Below, in pieces: positions 43,721-57,610 of a DNA stretch of 64,000 bases. This stretch comes from Symsagittifera roscoffensis (taxonomy: Eukaryota; Xenacoelomorpha; Acoela; Convolutidae), in assembly GCF_963678635.1 (NCBI RefSeq), contig NC_087065.1, positions 77,197,396 to 77,261,395 of the forward strand, read 5' to 3'. The position numbers and the translations under genes are program-made. The first letter of the stretch is position 1. The number at the start of each line of letters is the position of its first letter. The notes beneath the pieces were generated by a model. That model was given only the letters and a program-made list of their open reading frames with translations. It ran no database searches and was not told the origin of the DNA.

Positions 43721-43849
43721 TTTGGCCTCTGTTATTTGCTATTTTTGGAATATTTCATTTTTGTTTGGCCTCTGTTATTTGCTATTTCTGGAATATTTCA
43801 TTTTTGTTTGGCCTCTGTTATTTGCTTTACTCGGAATATTTCAATTCTA
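43721..43849. repeat. Tandem repeat, 3 x 43 bp
   Basis: Units at 43,721, 43,764 and 43,807 begin TTTGGCCTCTGTTATTTGCT; the third is more diverged at its end. Because 43 is not a multiple of 3, each unit shifts frame, which argues against coding. Confidence 0.9.
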
Positions 43850-45035
43850 CGCAAGCTATAAACAAGATTATCAAATCAGGTAACAGAGTTTTTCCGGTTA
43901 AGAAACTGTTTGACCAAATCACCTTGTAAATAAAGTTTCTTGGTTTGCTCCACCCACTCGGCCAAGAAGTAAGGACCACTTCTGGGACGGCCAAAAAAAT
44001 TAGTTTTGGTTACAGATGTGTTTTTTTTAGCTGAATCCGAATGAAAACATTCCATTTTGAAAAAAAAATCGGATTTTGTTTTGTCGGCTTACTTATCACT
44101 TCTTATTTTCCTGTGCTCTAAGCGTTTCTTATTGTAATTGCAAGCGTTTAAATTACCTATATTTTGTAAATTTTCAAGCCCTGACTTTGTAGGTTTCCAT
44201 TTTTTTGCAAAAAAAACCATTTTCACCAAAATGGTTTGGCGTATCTTCTATCGGCTGAGTGATATAAAATTTCTTATTTTGAATGACACAAAAAAGCCAC
44301 CATCCACCATCACAAAAAATTGAAATTTTTGAATCACTTTAATCTACATGTTAATGGTTTTCATACCAGAAATTCTATCCAAGGAGACTTTGCCCAAGGT
44401 TTTCTGAATGTTTACAAAAAATGTTTATAAATGTGCTCTATAATGCTAATAAATTTTTCTAAATACTAATTTCATACAAGATATTGTATGTTTTTAATTA
44501 CTTATTTATATAATCTTTGTTTCCTATTACTTACATCTTGCTTAACCATTTTATAAATACGTTCAAGGAATTGTGTTCTATGTTTCAAGCAGAAGCTTGT
44601 ACAGAGGCCTACCTCCAATGAATACTTTTTTAAAAAGTTTACTGTTCTAGAATTTTTTGAGCCTCATGCTGCTTTTCATGTAAGAGTTGCAGGATTGGTC
44701 AGCTAGATAGTTGACGCTCATTAAATGTTTCGGATAAATTATAAAATGCGGATGATTGTTGTGTTTCTGGACTTGTTTTCCTCAAACGGAACATATTTGA
44801 ATCAAAACTTAAAAAAAAAGCATTTTTTTCCGATTCAGTGGCTTTGGCTTCTATTGCAATGCTATTATTGTGTCTCTTGCAAAGATCTGCTTTGCCTATG
44901 TTGATATAATTTTGTGAAAGTGAATAATTGGTTTCATCTTGCATTTGTAAACCTGTTTGTTGGGTGAAATTCTGCGTTGTCTGGTAACCATAATCTTACA
45001 ATTTTTTATGAGAAAAAGTCCAATTTTGGTAATTT

Positions 45036-45112
45036 GCTTAGAGCCTAGTGGTGTAAGGATAAATAATGTTTTTTAACGAAAGTTCTAAGATGTCGAACTC
45101 TGGTGAACCCAG
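45036..45112 (+). repeat. Possible tRNA-derived SINE relic
   Basis: An A-box-like GCCTAGTGGTG and B-box-like TGTCGAACTC lie about 45 nt apart. There is no good cloverleaf, so not a working tRNA. Confidence 0.35.
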
Positions 45113-46252
45113 ATCAACATGATACCTTGTCTCAGCGTAACTTAATAATATTTTTGCTGTTTTTTCTGAATGAAAAGTTCATAGAAAAAATTTAATTTGT
45201 TAAAACCAAGCGATGCTCCACAACACTTGCGATACATCAAAATCTGTGCGTTAAAATTTATTTAACAGAAATAGAGACCAGAAAATGATTTTTTTTTTCA
45301 ATCAAATAATCACTTTAAAAAGTTGCAATTCTTCACAATTGTCTTTGACAAACTTCACTAACAACTTTAGGAAGCATTGAAAAAAATTTACCAAGTGGCA
45401 CATAGGGCAACAAAATTTGGGTGAAACCCCGTTAGCCGAAAAAAAAACTGTTGCCAAAAAAAGATTACAAGCTTTAAAAAATTGGAAATGAAAGTCTTCA
45501 CGACCCATTCTTCTGAAAGACTCAAAAGCATGAGAAAGCAATTTGCTTTCAAAACGCCGCACTATAAGATGACCTAGTCAATATTAAACCAGCCGAAAAG
45601 TTTCGATGTACAAAATTATGAAAAAAATGAACATAATTATTAAAAATCAGAACTCGAAAATTAGAAAAAACCATGCTCAAGTATAGTATGAACTCTTTAA
45701 ATTAAAGTATAAACCATTTTCTTGAACCGCTAAAAAGAGTACCAACTAATTTTTTTTTACAATGCGAATCAAAAAAGTTGAACGTGAACCGACCGAAATT
45801 AGGTCGAAAACCACGAGCTGAAATTAAAACATTTTTTTTTCCAATAGTTTTGTTTGAAAAAGCTGTTCACTACCAACGATGAACTAAAAATAGTTGTATT
45901 TGATTTTTCGAGCAAATGAGCATATCAGTACAGCCTGCACATAAAATTAACAGCAGCAGTATTACTTAAAAACTTGCTGGAAAATTAGTTTGCGGGAAAA
46001 ATGTCAAGTTCCCGATTACAAATACAATTGCTCTTTGGAATTATTTCAAACTAAATATTTTGCTGTGTTCGTCTTAATTAATCAAAACTATCAACTTCAG
46101 TACAATAAATTACAACTAGTTGATTGATGTTATTGTTCCGACTTTTGATACGAAAGTAACGGAATATTTGTGCTCCGGGTGGGCTTTTTTTCTTCAGGCA
46201 AATTTCGACTTTTTAACTAGCCATTTTTGACGGAATTTTTTTTATCATTCAA
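45113..46252. other. No supported gene
   Basis: AT-rich; nothing recognised. Confidence 0.5.
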
Positions 46253-46377
46253 AAAGTATTGTTGTCCTGAGCTTAAATTTGAAAAGATATTTCACCTGTG
46301 ATCATTTTTCGTAAAGTTATGAGGGTTTAAAGGTTGCCATTTTGGCCATATTGACCAATTGGGACAATTAACGCGCA
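46253..46377 (+). repeat. Dispersed repeat, inverted mate at 57.6 kb
   Basis: About 125 bp matches the reverse complement of 57,611-57,732 at roughly 85%, sharing GAGCTTAAATTTGAAAA, TTTCACCTGTGA and GGGACAATTAACGCGC. Confidence 0.8.
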
Positions 46378-48794
46378 ATATAATTCGCGCTATTAACGCG
46401 TAAGCGAGATTTAATCCGTCTTATAAATCATTCCAAATTGGTTGAACGAGCTTATTTGCCATAATTGATTTGTTACAAGGAGCGAAATATATCCTTTTGT
46501 ACTTTATATGGCGTGTGGGGGGATGATTTGTATAAAAAATTTCAAATTTAGAAAAAAAAATTTCATTTTATTTTATTTCATTTAACTTTTTTGATGTATT
46601 ACTGCTGCTCAATAAACCTTAAAAGGCAGTCGGAACATTCAGGGCTTCGCCCTGATACGAGCAGTCTTATTGTATTTGTCTTTCAAGGCCGATTGTTTTT
46701 AGGCGGTCTGTTTTTTTTGGTACTCCTAAATACTTTAACAAAATGCTTTTGCTCGACATAATTCGAATTATTTTTAAAGATGCAGAGTTGTACCCATTAA
46801 AAAAGAAAAGAATTTTGATTATATGAATGATATCTGAAACTATTTCTACTCTATGATGCCTATAGTATTGAATACCCACCCTTTTAAAAGACTTGAGCAG
46901 CAATTAAGCATATGTGCATTTTTGTACCTAAAAATTAAAAGCCTCCCCTTCTGTTATAGGAGAGAAATTGCTACATAGATTTAAAAAAGGGTCAGTTAAA
47001 CTGATGAATTTGAACTGCCAGCCTAAATTGTTGCTTGGAATTTCTAGTGTCGCGCGTTAATTGATTTTAAGCTACACTATCAACATGCTTTGATATACAA
47101 CCAGCAAAATAGTTCTTAGTTCTTACAGCTTTTAATGGAATATTGGACGATTTTTAAAATCACCGACGTTTCATTTTACCAGAGTAACAAATTGTTAAAT
47201 TTTTAATTAAAAAATTAAAAAGTCCATGTTTTATATTGAATAGCTCAATGATGTTTTTGACAGTGTTTTCTGTTCTTCTGATACATAAACGCACTGCCAT
47301 CACATTTTTTCCCTCGGTTAGTCTTATCTTTTTTTTGGAGGGGGGGGGGGGGGGTTAATTTTTATTTCGCAAAGGGTGCAAATAAGCTCTGTTTCAATTA
47401 GAGGTCGACAAAATGTTGTTCCATTTGACTGTTATATATCGAGTGCAGTGAGAAAAATATCATAAAGAACAGATATGAATTGGGCAACGAATTATGAACA
47501 ATATCGTTCAGATTTTGTCGCAGGGTGGTGTTCAATGATTAATTTCAGGAGAAGATATTTCTGATACATTTTTTTTACAATAATTGAATATATTTTTAGT
47601 TTGAGTCTCATTCAGATGTGAAAGAAAGCCTGACCATGAAGACGCAGTCCCAGAATTAGTCCCAGTAATCCAGTTATTCCGAGCGCCATCGATATACTTG
47701 TGAAAGCAGTGATTGAGTTCTGAAATCCAGACAGACACCCGTCCTCATTAGGTGTCATAGTCAAAGCTCCGTCAACCTAATTTGGCATAAAACTAAAATA
47801 GTTGGCACTTAGTAGCAAATGTAGATACCAGTATCGTATCACGCCAATTAGAGGCAGGTCGTTGCGCCAAAAAATAAATGTCATGAAATCGTCTTCGTAA
47901 AGGTAAGAGCTATATTTTTTAGGCTCTGAAACGTTATTTGGTCATTCATTGTATCTAAATTTGACCACAGATTTTCTCGCTTGCGCGTTTATCAAATTAA
48001 AGATGCATTGACTTTTTATAAATCAAGTTCATCGCAATAGTTTGTTTCCTGCATTTGAGTCCTATTCTAAAACTAATTCGTCTTTATGTCACAAGTAGTG
48101 GAGCGCTAGTTTAAAAACTGACGGAGAAAAAATCAAACATATCCAGGGTGCAAGGACATTATCTACTGTTCACAGCTGAACGTGTTAGCATTTGTGGGAA
48201 ACGCGCTACGAAAAAAACGCTAATATTTAGCTATCAAAGGATGTGAAGAATTGGCGATAAAAAAGTAGCAAAAAAATATTTTCAGTAATATTCCGCTCAC
48301 AACTCTGCGGGACGCAAAACAATCTGATATTTTTTGCAGATACGATAATTTAAGAAAAAATGGATTGTTTTATCTCGAACTCAAATTACCTCCTCTAGTT
48401 TTTTGTTTAGTTACTTTACCAAGTCTCTATCAGTAGTTGGTGTAAACCCACTTAATGGCAGTGAAGAAACGGGGAGAAACTGAAACTGTTTTGATGTAAA
48501 AAAAATTGAAATGATAAAATAGGAAATAACTAGAAAAGTTAGACAGAAGTGAAAGGTGGAAAAAACCCACTGAGCAGTCACAAATTACTATTAAAAATGA
48601 AAAAATAAAAAAGTCTGTAGAAGAGATATGAATGTTTCATCACGAATCAGATGAAACATAACTTAAGTGAGTGTTTAGAGAAAACGATTTCTTTCTCTCA
48701 GCTAAAGATAAGAATTGCCCCACTCTTTTTGGGAGTAAGAGACAGATACTTCAGACCAGAAGCTTTTCTGTTAAAAAAATATGCAAATCATTGG
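46378..48794. other. No supported gene
   Basis: AT-rich. Contains a 15-base poly(G) run ending at 47,354 and a small hairpin CAGGGC-TTC-GCCCTG near 46,641. Nothing else recognised. Confidence 0.5.
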
Positions 48795-48873
48795 GATTGA
48801 TTGTCTTTGACTTGGATTTGAACCTGTACATATAGTGTGTCGAACAAAAGCATAACCACTGGGCTATGAGTAT
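48795..48873 (-). repeat. tRNA-like / SINE head
   Basis: On the minus strand, A box TAGCCCAGTGG (48,866-48,856) and B box GGTTCAAATCC (48,824-48,814), 31 nt apart, match pol III promoter consensus well. The T-arm stem does not pair outside two bases, so I favour a tRNA-derived SINE or pseudo-tRNA. Confidence 0.5.
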
Positions 48874-51797
48874 GTTTAAAATTAAACAACCCAAAGTTTT
48901 CAAAGTTAAACTGTCTTCTTTGTAAATCCTTGCAATTTTTATATCGTGTTCATTGCAGTTCCTTGCAGGGAACCGAATAGAGATGGAACTTCCAATTTTG
49001 TCTTTTCCCTCGAGAAACAAGTGGAAATAGAAAATGTGACGCCCACTTTGCGATATCGTCGTCCCCCCTTATGTATTATAACGTTAAAAATTCGCGATTT
49101 CTCGTCGTAAGAAATCTGCCCTCGTCAATGTTTTCAAGAAAACCTGGAAGTATTTAAAAAAATTTTACGGATGAGTTCTGTTGACAATTTGGTTGATTTA
49201 TTAATGGTAAAATTTTTCTTTTTAAGCTAATTGTTTTTATTTACAATTCATAAAAGAATAAAAATTCAAGTGTGAATTAATCTCAAAGTTAAAATTATAA
49301 AAATGAGCAAAACATTCTCCCCGTCGAAGAGAATGAACATGTCAATGTCAAATAAGAAGATCTGTCGAAATAATTTGAGAATGATGATTAAATAAAGGGC
49401 ATTCGAAGGAAGAATGTCAATAGTGCCAAACTGACCTGACGATTAAGATTGAACTAAAATAGCCCTGAGGGTAGACGTAAAAGTTGATATGATATGACAA
49501 AATAAAGCAGTTAAGCAATTTAGGAATGAAAAATGGAACATTAGTCCGTCGGATTAAAATAGCAATATTCGAAACGAGTACTTTTCAACCTTACTGCCTG
49601 ATGTAAGTTTGGTAGAAAAACATTCAGATAAGCTGAACAAATGATAACCAAACAGTAATTATTGAGTTTAAGAAACATTATTAAAAAAGAATCAGGTCGA
49701 CCGTTTATGAGTTTGTTCAATTCTGCAACAAACGACTCGCATTTGTCGGAAAAAGGTTTTTGTCTGACTGTGGAATCTCAGTAGGAGGGGGGAGGTCCAA
49801 AAAGATAGAATCCGAAGCGATTCTGGAAGGCTGTTGTCCAAAATCTACAATATCTGTAAGAATGTCTTTGACCGGAAAATTTAGGCGGGCCTAGTTCCAT
49901 TTGAGGGCTGATTAGATTCAATTTGTTTCGAAATGGTACTAGGTTTTGCTTCGAAGCGAATTTTGAAAAGCAAATTTTTTTTGATTGATTTACTTGTCGA
50001 GCGTAAGCCATTTTTTTAAACAGCGTCATCTTATGCAGGTTTTTGTGGTTTGAGCGTCATTACTTTAAAAAAAAAATTTCAGTATGAACAAGTTTTTCAG
50101 CGTAACCATTGGAACGGTGACCGCCTACTGTACAGAATAGTACCTTTATATGTTTAGAATTGCAGAATTATTTAAATTATCGACAAGTATTACAAGAAAC
50201 AAGCGAAGCGTGATCGACGCCCATCGAGTATACTATTCCAAGTTAGAGAAATAGTCATGGATTAATACGATAAGTGTGTTTGAATAAGTGTTTGATTTAG
50301 TTTTAGACGAAATAAGTTTTGAAAGGCTGTCGATGAATTAAAAAAGCGTTTCTTTGTACCTTGTTTTTTATGCAAAACACCAGCAAAGATATTGTTGCAT
50401 TGGGTTCTAATTAGGGGAAAGTTCAGTCATACTTGAATTAGGAATAGGGTTTTTCACAATCATACCACTTTTTGTTAATTTGGTTTTTTATTTTGTTTAA
50501 GTAATTTTGAAGCTTAATATGTGGTCACCAGATGTATTCAGATCAATATTTCATTTTGAACTGACCCGCATGGCATTTGTGTAAACTTTTAAAGTAAATT
50601 TTCTGACGGTAAAGGGGATAACTAATTCACTATACATTTATACTAACCCACCGGATTAATGTAGTTCTCGTACAAAGTGTTGAAAATATGAGCATTTTTG
50701 AATGTATTGTCTCTACTTTACTTTGATGCGCTTTAACTATGGATGCGCTTTATCTTTTGATCTTTTTCTGCTAACAGGGCAATATAAATTTACTTTGAAC
50801 TGTGAATTCAAATGAAAATATTTTTGTGAAAGCTTCAAACGGTTTTATAACTACGGTTTTTAATAACAATTTTCTCGTGTTCAGTTACAAGCGAAAATTT
50901 CTACGGATTTTAAATACCGGTAGCAAAAGATTTGGCAACAGTTTGACTAATTAATACCTACACACTTTTAACGATTTCTAAATCCGAGGGAGTAAAATTT
51001 AAGCATTGATTAAGATTTAAAAAAAAATACATTTAGGAAAGCTGAGTGAAAAGTTTTGACGGAACAATATTGAAGAAATCCATAGTAATACATTTAGAAT
51101 TATTACATTTGGTAGGACTGTGTTTCAAATTTCCGATTGGAATGGAATGTTTGACCAATATCAAGATTGAGGATATTAAATCATTACTTAATCTTGCGTA
51201 ATTGAAGTTTTCCAAATTTGAACCAGTCGCGTTGCAGTGTGTTTTGTTTGGATTTACTGTTTTATTGATTTTGTCAAGTTTTGCAACAACAAGTTATTCC
51301 TTGTACTAAAATGGATTTATAACTTTTCTTTTCGTGAAATCAGATCCAAGAACTCCATATCTTTTTGTCAAAATACGAGCCGTGAAGATAATTTTTGTAT
51401 TGTTCACTGCCCAAACAACTTCTAAAAACTCAAATTTGTTGGTCAAAAATACACGAGACATAGACAGGCGAAAGAGACAGTTTTCCAATCCTGCAGGTAG
51501 AGTTGTTTGAGAATTGAGCTAAATCCCCTATAAGATGGTTTCTTTTTAACTCTAGTTTTGAGTTTTACATCGAAATGTGTGTTTTCGGATTTGTTGATGA
51601 TTTCTCGTTTGACCTTTCCTAATGGTTTCGGTTAATTGTCGTTCCATTGTAAAATGAACTTTTTATTATGTAGGGGACGCAAGAGTGGCTATATTGGGCA
51701 TAAATTTTTATTGTTGGTTTGTTGAGACGAAAATTGATCTTAGTACTTTCAGACTTTTCAAAATCGGAAGATTCATTATAGTCTGAGTCTTGTCGAT
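48874..51797. other. No supported gene
   Basis: AT-rich; ORFs are short and lack recognisable motifs. Confidence 0.5.
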
Positions 51798-53660
51798 CAA
51801 TGGTAAAATGCCTGAGTTTCTTATTTCGAAGCCAAAAATAAGTTGTACTATCTAACGGCGAAGTTAATATTGTCTAATATCTATAAGATTCTGTAGACCG
51901 TGTCTTTGTGTTCTATAAAAATATTTTCATTGGATGCAATTAGATTGCCGTCAAATTAACTGTGTAAGACAGATTGTCTCAATGGTTGAGTCCATGACAC
52001 TTTGCATTTCATTTGGCAAATCAATAATTCCATAAATTTTGAATTTTGGTTACACTCAAACATTTTTGGTAATTTCCGGTAATTACGCCACCCACAATAA
52101 TGAAAATAAAATTAGTTAATAAAAAGTTGTCGAATGAAAATTGATTATCTGTACTTTTAAACTGAAGTCAGGTAAACCAAATTTGTTAAACGGAACCTTT
52201 CCATATTTTTATAGCAACATTATCTAGTAGATCGTGGATGTTAGTCATTTGGTTTTTTTATATTCTTTTTCTATATATAAATTTCAAGTCTAATGCCAAC
52301 CCATGAGTTGATGAAATTATCCTTTCTACAATTAATGACAATCGAGCAAATAGATATATCTTCATCGCATTTTTCTAGGTTTTTGATGTCTTTCTTCTGA
52401 TTTAAATTGGTTTAGTTCAGTGCTAATCGAACCCAGCAAATGAAGGGAAAGGCGTCAATCTGTTAAAGGTGTCGGCTTCAATAGCTCGTGAAAGTGACTG
52501 ATCTTCCGGTGATTTTCAATTTTTCCGATCCGTTGGAAAAATCAATTACATGTCTTGAAAACAGAATCAGTTTCTTTGTCATCATAACAAAAAGAAACAG
52601 CTTCCATAGACTAACTGTTGATTTTAGTCTGAAAATTCGGGAATTATTTCTGCGAGACTTCAATCCCCGCTTTAGTAGGTCATCGTTCCCAAGCAAATTT
52701 TTTTGACCGTCATTTAGAAAGAGGTGCCGTTCGTCGTGGATACATCTGTTTGAAAAATGGGCTCACCAGCTTTCACGTTATGTTGAATGCATTGCCTGTG
52801 AAGCCGCGATATGATTCAGTCACTGATTGCTGTACCAAAAGAATATTCGCCCAGACATTACACAGTGACGGAGCGTAGGCGAAGTCCCTAATGACGACTG
52901 GTTGACGTCAGTTACCTTTATTCCACTCGTTTTTAACCGTCTTGACCTAGCCAGTTGTTTGTCTGTTCGGTTTCAGGGCTAGTTTTCTTGTTTTCAACGA
53001 AGTTTTGGACATCTTTTGTTTACATGCGAAAACAACCCCATTGCTGTGTCTCGGATCCCCAGACAACGTGATTACCATTAAAAACACGACTACAAAACCA
53101 CAATTAGATATTTTTAGTGACAGTTATATACCAAATCCATTGGAGATGAATCCACTCTTTCCTCGACTCTAACTGCTTATGATCTGAAACACTGGTATAA
53201 TATCGGATTAAATTCAATGCGTTCATGGAATTACAGCAGCTAAATTGTGATTTAAGTTTGGTAACAAAGGCTCTGGCCACCGGGCCTCCAAATCCGAGCT
53301 CTCCAGGTGATAATGTCTATATTTCTTTTTTCTACTGCACGGGGGGGGGTTCGGATCCGTCCCTAATGTCCCAATGTCTTCTTTTGGTAAGCACTTTATC
53401 GTGTCTTTGTGACACGGTGAGAGGCTTCGGTTTTATTCTATTATTCTTACTTCTCTTCGACTGTTTTCTGTCTTGTAATCAGCTCTTGTGTGTAATGATG
53501 TGTTTTCGAGTCAAAGAGGCCGTTTTTGATTTTTTTCAGAAATGTTCAAGTCCAAATCGAAACTTTGAAAATTTAAAATTCTGGAAAATTCTGAGCCTTT
53601 TTTTCACTTTTAATTCGACAAAAATGCCTTTATTGTTGTTTTCAGTGTGCGTCGGAAGGT
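51798..53660. repeat. Tandem array unit 1 (1,863 bp)
   Basis: Almost identical to 53,661-55,500 at a period of 1,863. The last ~600 bp is sub-unit B. It includes a 72-codon frame at 52,488-52,706 (+) and, in B, a short ATG-led frame from 53,225 that meets a donor-like CCAG|GTGATA. Neither has a recognisable domain. Confidence 0.95.
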
Positions 53661-55502
53661 CAATGGTAAAATGCCTGAGTTTCTTATTTCGAAGCCAAAA
53701 ATAAGTTGGACTATCTAACGGCGAAGTTAATATTGTCTAATATCTATAAGATTCTGTAGACCGTGTCTTTGTGTTCTATAAAAATATTTTCATTGGATGC
53801 AATTAGATTGCCGTCAAATTAACTGTGTAAGACAGATTGTCTCAATGGTTGAGTCCATGACACTTTGCATTTCATTTGGCAAATCAATAATTCCATAAAT
53901 TTTGAATTTTGGTTACACTCAAACATTTTTGGTAATTTCCGGTAATTACGCCACCCACAATAATGAAAATAAAATTAGTTAATAAAAAGTTGTCGAATGA
54001 AAATTGATTATCTGTACTTTTAAACTGAAGTCAGGTAAACCAAATTTGTTAAACGGAACCTTTCCATATTTTTATAGCAACATTATCTAGTAGATCGTGG
54101 ATGTTAGTCATTTGGTTTTTTTATATTCTTTTTCTATATATAAATTTCAAGTCTAATGCCAACCCATGAGTTGATGAAATTATCCTTTCTACAATTAATG
54201 ACAATCGAGCAAATATATATATCTTCATCGCATTTTTCTAGGTTTTTGATGTCTTTCTTCTGATTTAAATTGGTTTAGTTCAGTGCTAATCGAACCCAGC
54301 AAATGAAGGGAAAGGCGTCAATCTGTTAAAGGTGTCGGCTTCAATAGCTCGTTAAAGTGACTGATCTTCCGGTGATTTTCAATTTTTCCGATCCGTTGGA
54401 AAAATCAATTAAATGTCTTGAAAACAGAATCAGTTTCTTTGTCATCATAACAAAAAGAAACAGCTTCCATAGACTAACTGTTGATTTTAGTCTGAAAATT
54501 CGGGAATTATTTCTGCGAGACTTCAATCCCCGCTTTAGTAGGTCATCGTTCCCAAGCAAGTTTTTTTGACCGTCATTTAGAAAGAGGTGCCGTTCGTCGT
54601 GGATACATCTGTTTGAAAAATGGGCTCACCAGCTTTCACGTTATGTTGAATGCACTGCCTGTGAAGCCGCGATATGATTCAGTCACTGATTGCTGTACCA
54701 AAAGAATATTCGCCCAGACATTACACAGTGACGGAGCGTAGGCGAAGTCCCTAATGACGACTGGTTGACGTCAGTTACCTTTATTCCACTCGTTTTTAAC
54801 CGTCTTGACCTAGCCAGTTGTTTGTCTGTTCGGTTTCAGGGCTAGTTTTCTTGTTTTCAACGAAGTTTTGGACATCTTTTGTTTGCATGCGAAAACAACC
54901 CCATTGCTGTGTCTCGGATCCCCAGACAACGTGATTACCATTAAAAACACGACTACAAAACCACAATTAGATATTTTTAGTGACAGTTATATACCAAATC
55001 CATTGGAGATGAATCCACTCTTTCCTCGACTCTAACTGCTTATGCTCTGAAACACTGGTATAATATCGGATTAAATTCAATGCGTTCATGGAATTACAGC
55101 AGCTAAATTGTGATTTAAGTTTGGTAACAAAGGCTCTGGCCACCGGGCCTCCAAATCCGAGCTCTCCAGGTGATAATGTCTATATTTTCTTTTTCTATTG
55201 CACGGGGGGGGGGGGGGGTTCGGATCCGTCCCGAATGTCCCAATGTCTTCTTTTGGTAAGCACTTTATCGTGTATTTGTGACACGGTGAGAGGCTTCGGT
55301 TTTATTCTTTTATTCTTACTTCTCTTCGACTGTTTTCTGTCTTGTAATCAGCTCTTGTGTGTAATGATGTGTTTTCCAGTCAAAGAGGCCGTTTTTGATT
55401 TTTTTCAGAAATGTTCAAGTCCAAATCGAAACTTTGAAAATTTAAAATTCTGGAAAATTCTGAGCCTTTTTTTCACTTTTAATTCGACAAAAACGCCTTT
55501 AT
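53661..55502. repeat. Tandem array unit 2
   Basis: Second copy of the same unit, ending slightly short where the next sub-unit B joins at CCTTTATC/ATTGCTG. Few substitutions; the main difference is the poly(G) tract (15 against 9). Confidence 0.95.
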
Positions 55503-56102
55503 CATTGCTGTGTCTCGGATCCCCAGACAACGTGATTACCATTAAAAACACGACTACAAAACCACAATTAGATATTTTTAGTGACAGTTATATACCAAAT
55601 CCATTGGAGATGAATCCACTCTTTCCTCGACTCTAACTGCTTATGCTCTGAAACACTGGTATAATATCGGATTAAATTCAATGCGTTCATGGAATTACAG
55701 CAGCTAAATTGTGATTTAAGTTTGGTAACAAAGGCTCTGGCCACCGGGCCTCCAAATCCGAGCTCTCCAGGTGATAATGTCTATATTTCCTTTTTCTATT
55801 GCACGGGGGGGGGGGGGTTCGGATCCGTCCCGAATGTCCCAATGTCTTCTTTTGGTAAGCACTTTATCGTGGCTTTGTGACACGGTGAGAGGCTTCGGTT
55901 TTACTCTATTATTCTTACTTCTCTTCGACTGTTTTCTGTCTTGTAATCAGCTCTTGTGTGTAATGATGTGTTTTCCAGTCAAAGAGGCCGTTTTTGATTT
56001 TTTAGCAGAAATGTTCAAGTCCAAATCGAAACTTTGAAAATTTAAAATTCTGGAAAATTCTGAGCCTTTTTTTCACTTTTAATTCGACAAAAACGCCTTT
56101 AT
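55503..56102. repeat. Extra sub-unit B, third copy (600 bp)
   Basis: Repeats 54,903-55,502 at a period of 600. Poly(G) of 13. Confidence 0.95.
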
Positions 56103-56730
56103 CATTGCTGTGTCTCGGATCCCCAGACAACGTGATTACCATTAAAAACACGACTACAAAACCACAATTAGATATTTTTAGTGACAGTTATATACCAAAT
56201 CCATTGGAGATGAATCCACTCTTTCCTCGACTCTAACTGCTTATGCTCTGAAACACTGGTATAATATCGGATTAAATTCAATGCGTTCATGGAATTACAG
56301 CAGCTAAATTGTGATTTAAGTTTGGTAACAAAGGCTCTGGCCACCGGGCCTCCAAATCCGAGCTCTCCAGGTGATAATGTCTATATTTCCTTTTTCTATT
56401 GCACGGGGGGGTTCGGATCCAACCCGAATGTCCCAATGTCTTCTTTTGGTAAGCACTTTATCGTGTCTTTGTGACACGGTGAGAGGCTTCGGTTTTATTC
56501 TATTATTCTTACTTCTCTTCGACTGTTTTCTGTCTTGTAATTAGCTCTTGTGTGTAATGATGTGTTTTCCAGTCAAAGAGGCCGTTTTTGATTTTTTTCA
56601 GAAATGTTTAAGTCCAAATCGAAACTTTGAAAATTTAAAATTCTGGAAAATTCTGAGCCTTTTTTTCACTTTTAATTCGACAAAAACGCCTTTATCGTTG
56701 TTTTCAGTGTGCGTCGGAAGGTCCGACTGT
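56103..56730. repeat. Extra sub-unit B, fourth copy
   Basis: Repeats the previous unit. Poly(G) of 7. It ends with the CGTTGTTTTCAGTGTGCGTCGGAAGGTC end seen in unit 1, then joins a diverged piece resembling unit A (TGCACTGCCTGTGAAGCCG at 56,752). Confidence 0.95.
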
Positions 56731-57610
56731 GCTATCCGGGGAATGTTGATTGCACTGCCTGTGAAGCCGTTTTATAAATCAGTCACTGATTGTTCAACCA
56801 AATAGATTTTCAAAAAGAATCTTTTCCAGTTCTTTCCTATCATTGTCGCAAATTGTAGTAACGTACAATACAAAATAATCACCGTTATCGCTCTGTCCAA
56901 TTTTTGCATTGATCACACCACAAAATCTCTCTATTTAAACGGTCTCTATATACATCCGATTGATTTGGTTTTGGAGTAAAGTCATGGAATTGAGTTTGGA
57001 AAAATTGAACAAAATTTAATGAAAATTAACAAATATTTTTTTGAGGATTTTATGAAAACCATCGACTCACACGCTCGCTAAGTTAAGTTCAGAGAAATAT
57101 AGTTTGCAAATAGCAGAGTGACAAATACAACAAATAGCATGTCTCAATTAAATTTGGAAGGATTTCTAAGCTGGATTAAATTTCCGCTTACGCTTTAATA
57201 GCACGGAGGGGTTCTAGTAAATTAGATGACTCAAATAAAACTGATTTCTTTTTTCAAAACTAGCATCTTAGACGGAAAGCAAAAGGCGAACAAAAATTAT
57301 TGCATTAAACAAAGCTTCCCAAATTCAAGAAGATTATATAATCCCATTGCATGTCAAAAGTTTTTTGTAAATAAGATTTATAAAACAATAATTCAAAACG
57401 TTATAAGCTATTTTTGAAATTCATAAACTATATAATTGCCCCATTTCAAAAACTGATTTGCATTTTAGCAAGCTCGTACCAAAGTAAAAAATCGCAGACA
57501 CGAGTAACACAATTATGTATAACTTCCCATAATTGTAGTTTGAAATTCATTTTTCTGGTCACGTCTAATTTGCTTGTCGTCCAATTTCTTAGGCCCCAGC
57601 AGGAACTTAT
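56731..57610. other. No supported gene
   Basis: AT-rich; only the short unit-A-like remnant at its left edge. Confidence 0.5.

Noticed and set aside
43670-43929. Overlapping Phe/Leu-rich frames
   Set aside because: Produced by the 43-bp tandem repeat, which changes frame at each unit.
47341-47354. Poly(G) run as a possible quadruplex regulator
   Set aside because: A single homopolymer run without neighbours or gene context; G runs are common in this window.
48795-48873. Functional tRNA gene
   Set aside because: Good A and B boxes, but the T stem and acceptor do not pair; kept only as a SINE-like relic.
52478-52706. Overlapping ~72-codon frames on both strands in the tandem unit
   Set aside because: Similarity between units comes from recent duplication, so open frames give no evidence of coding; no domain.
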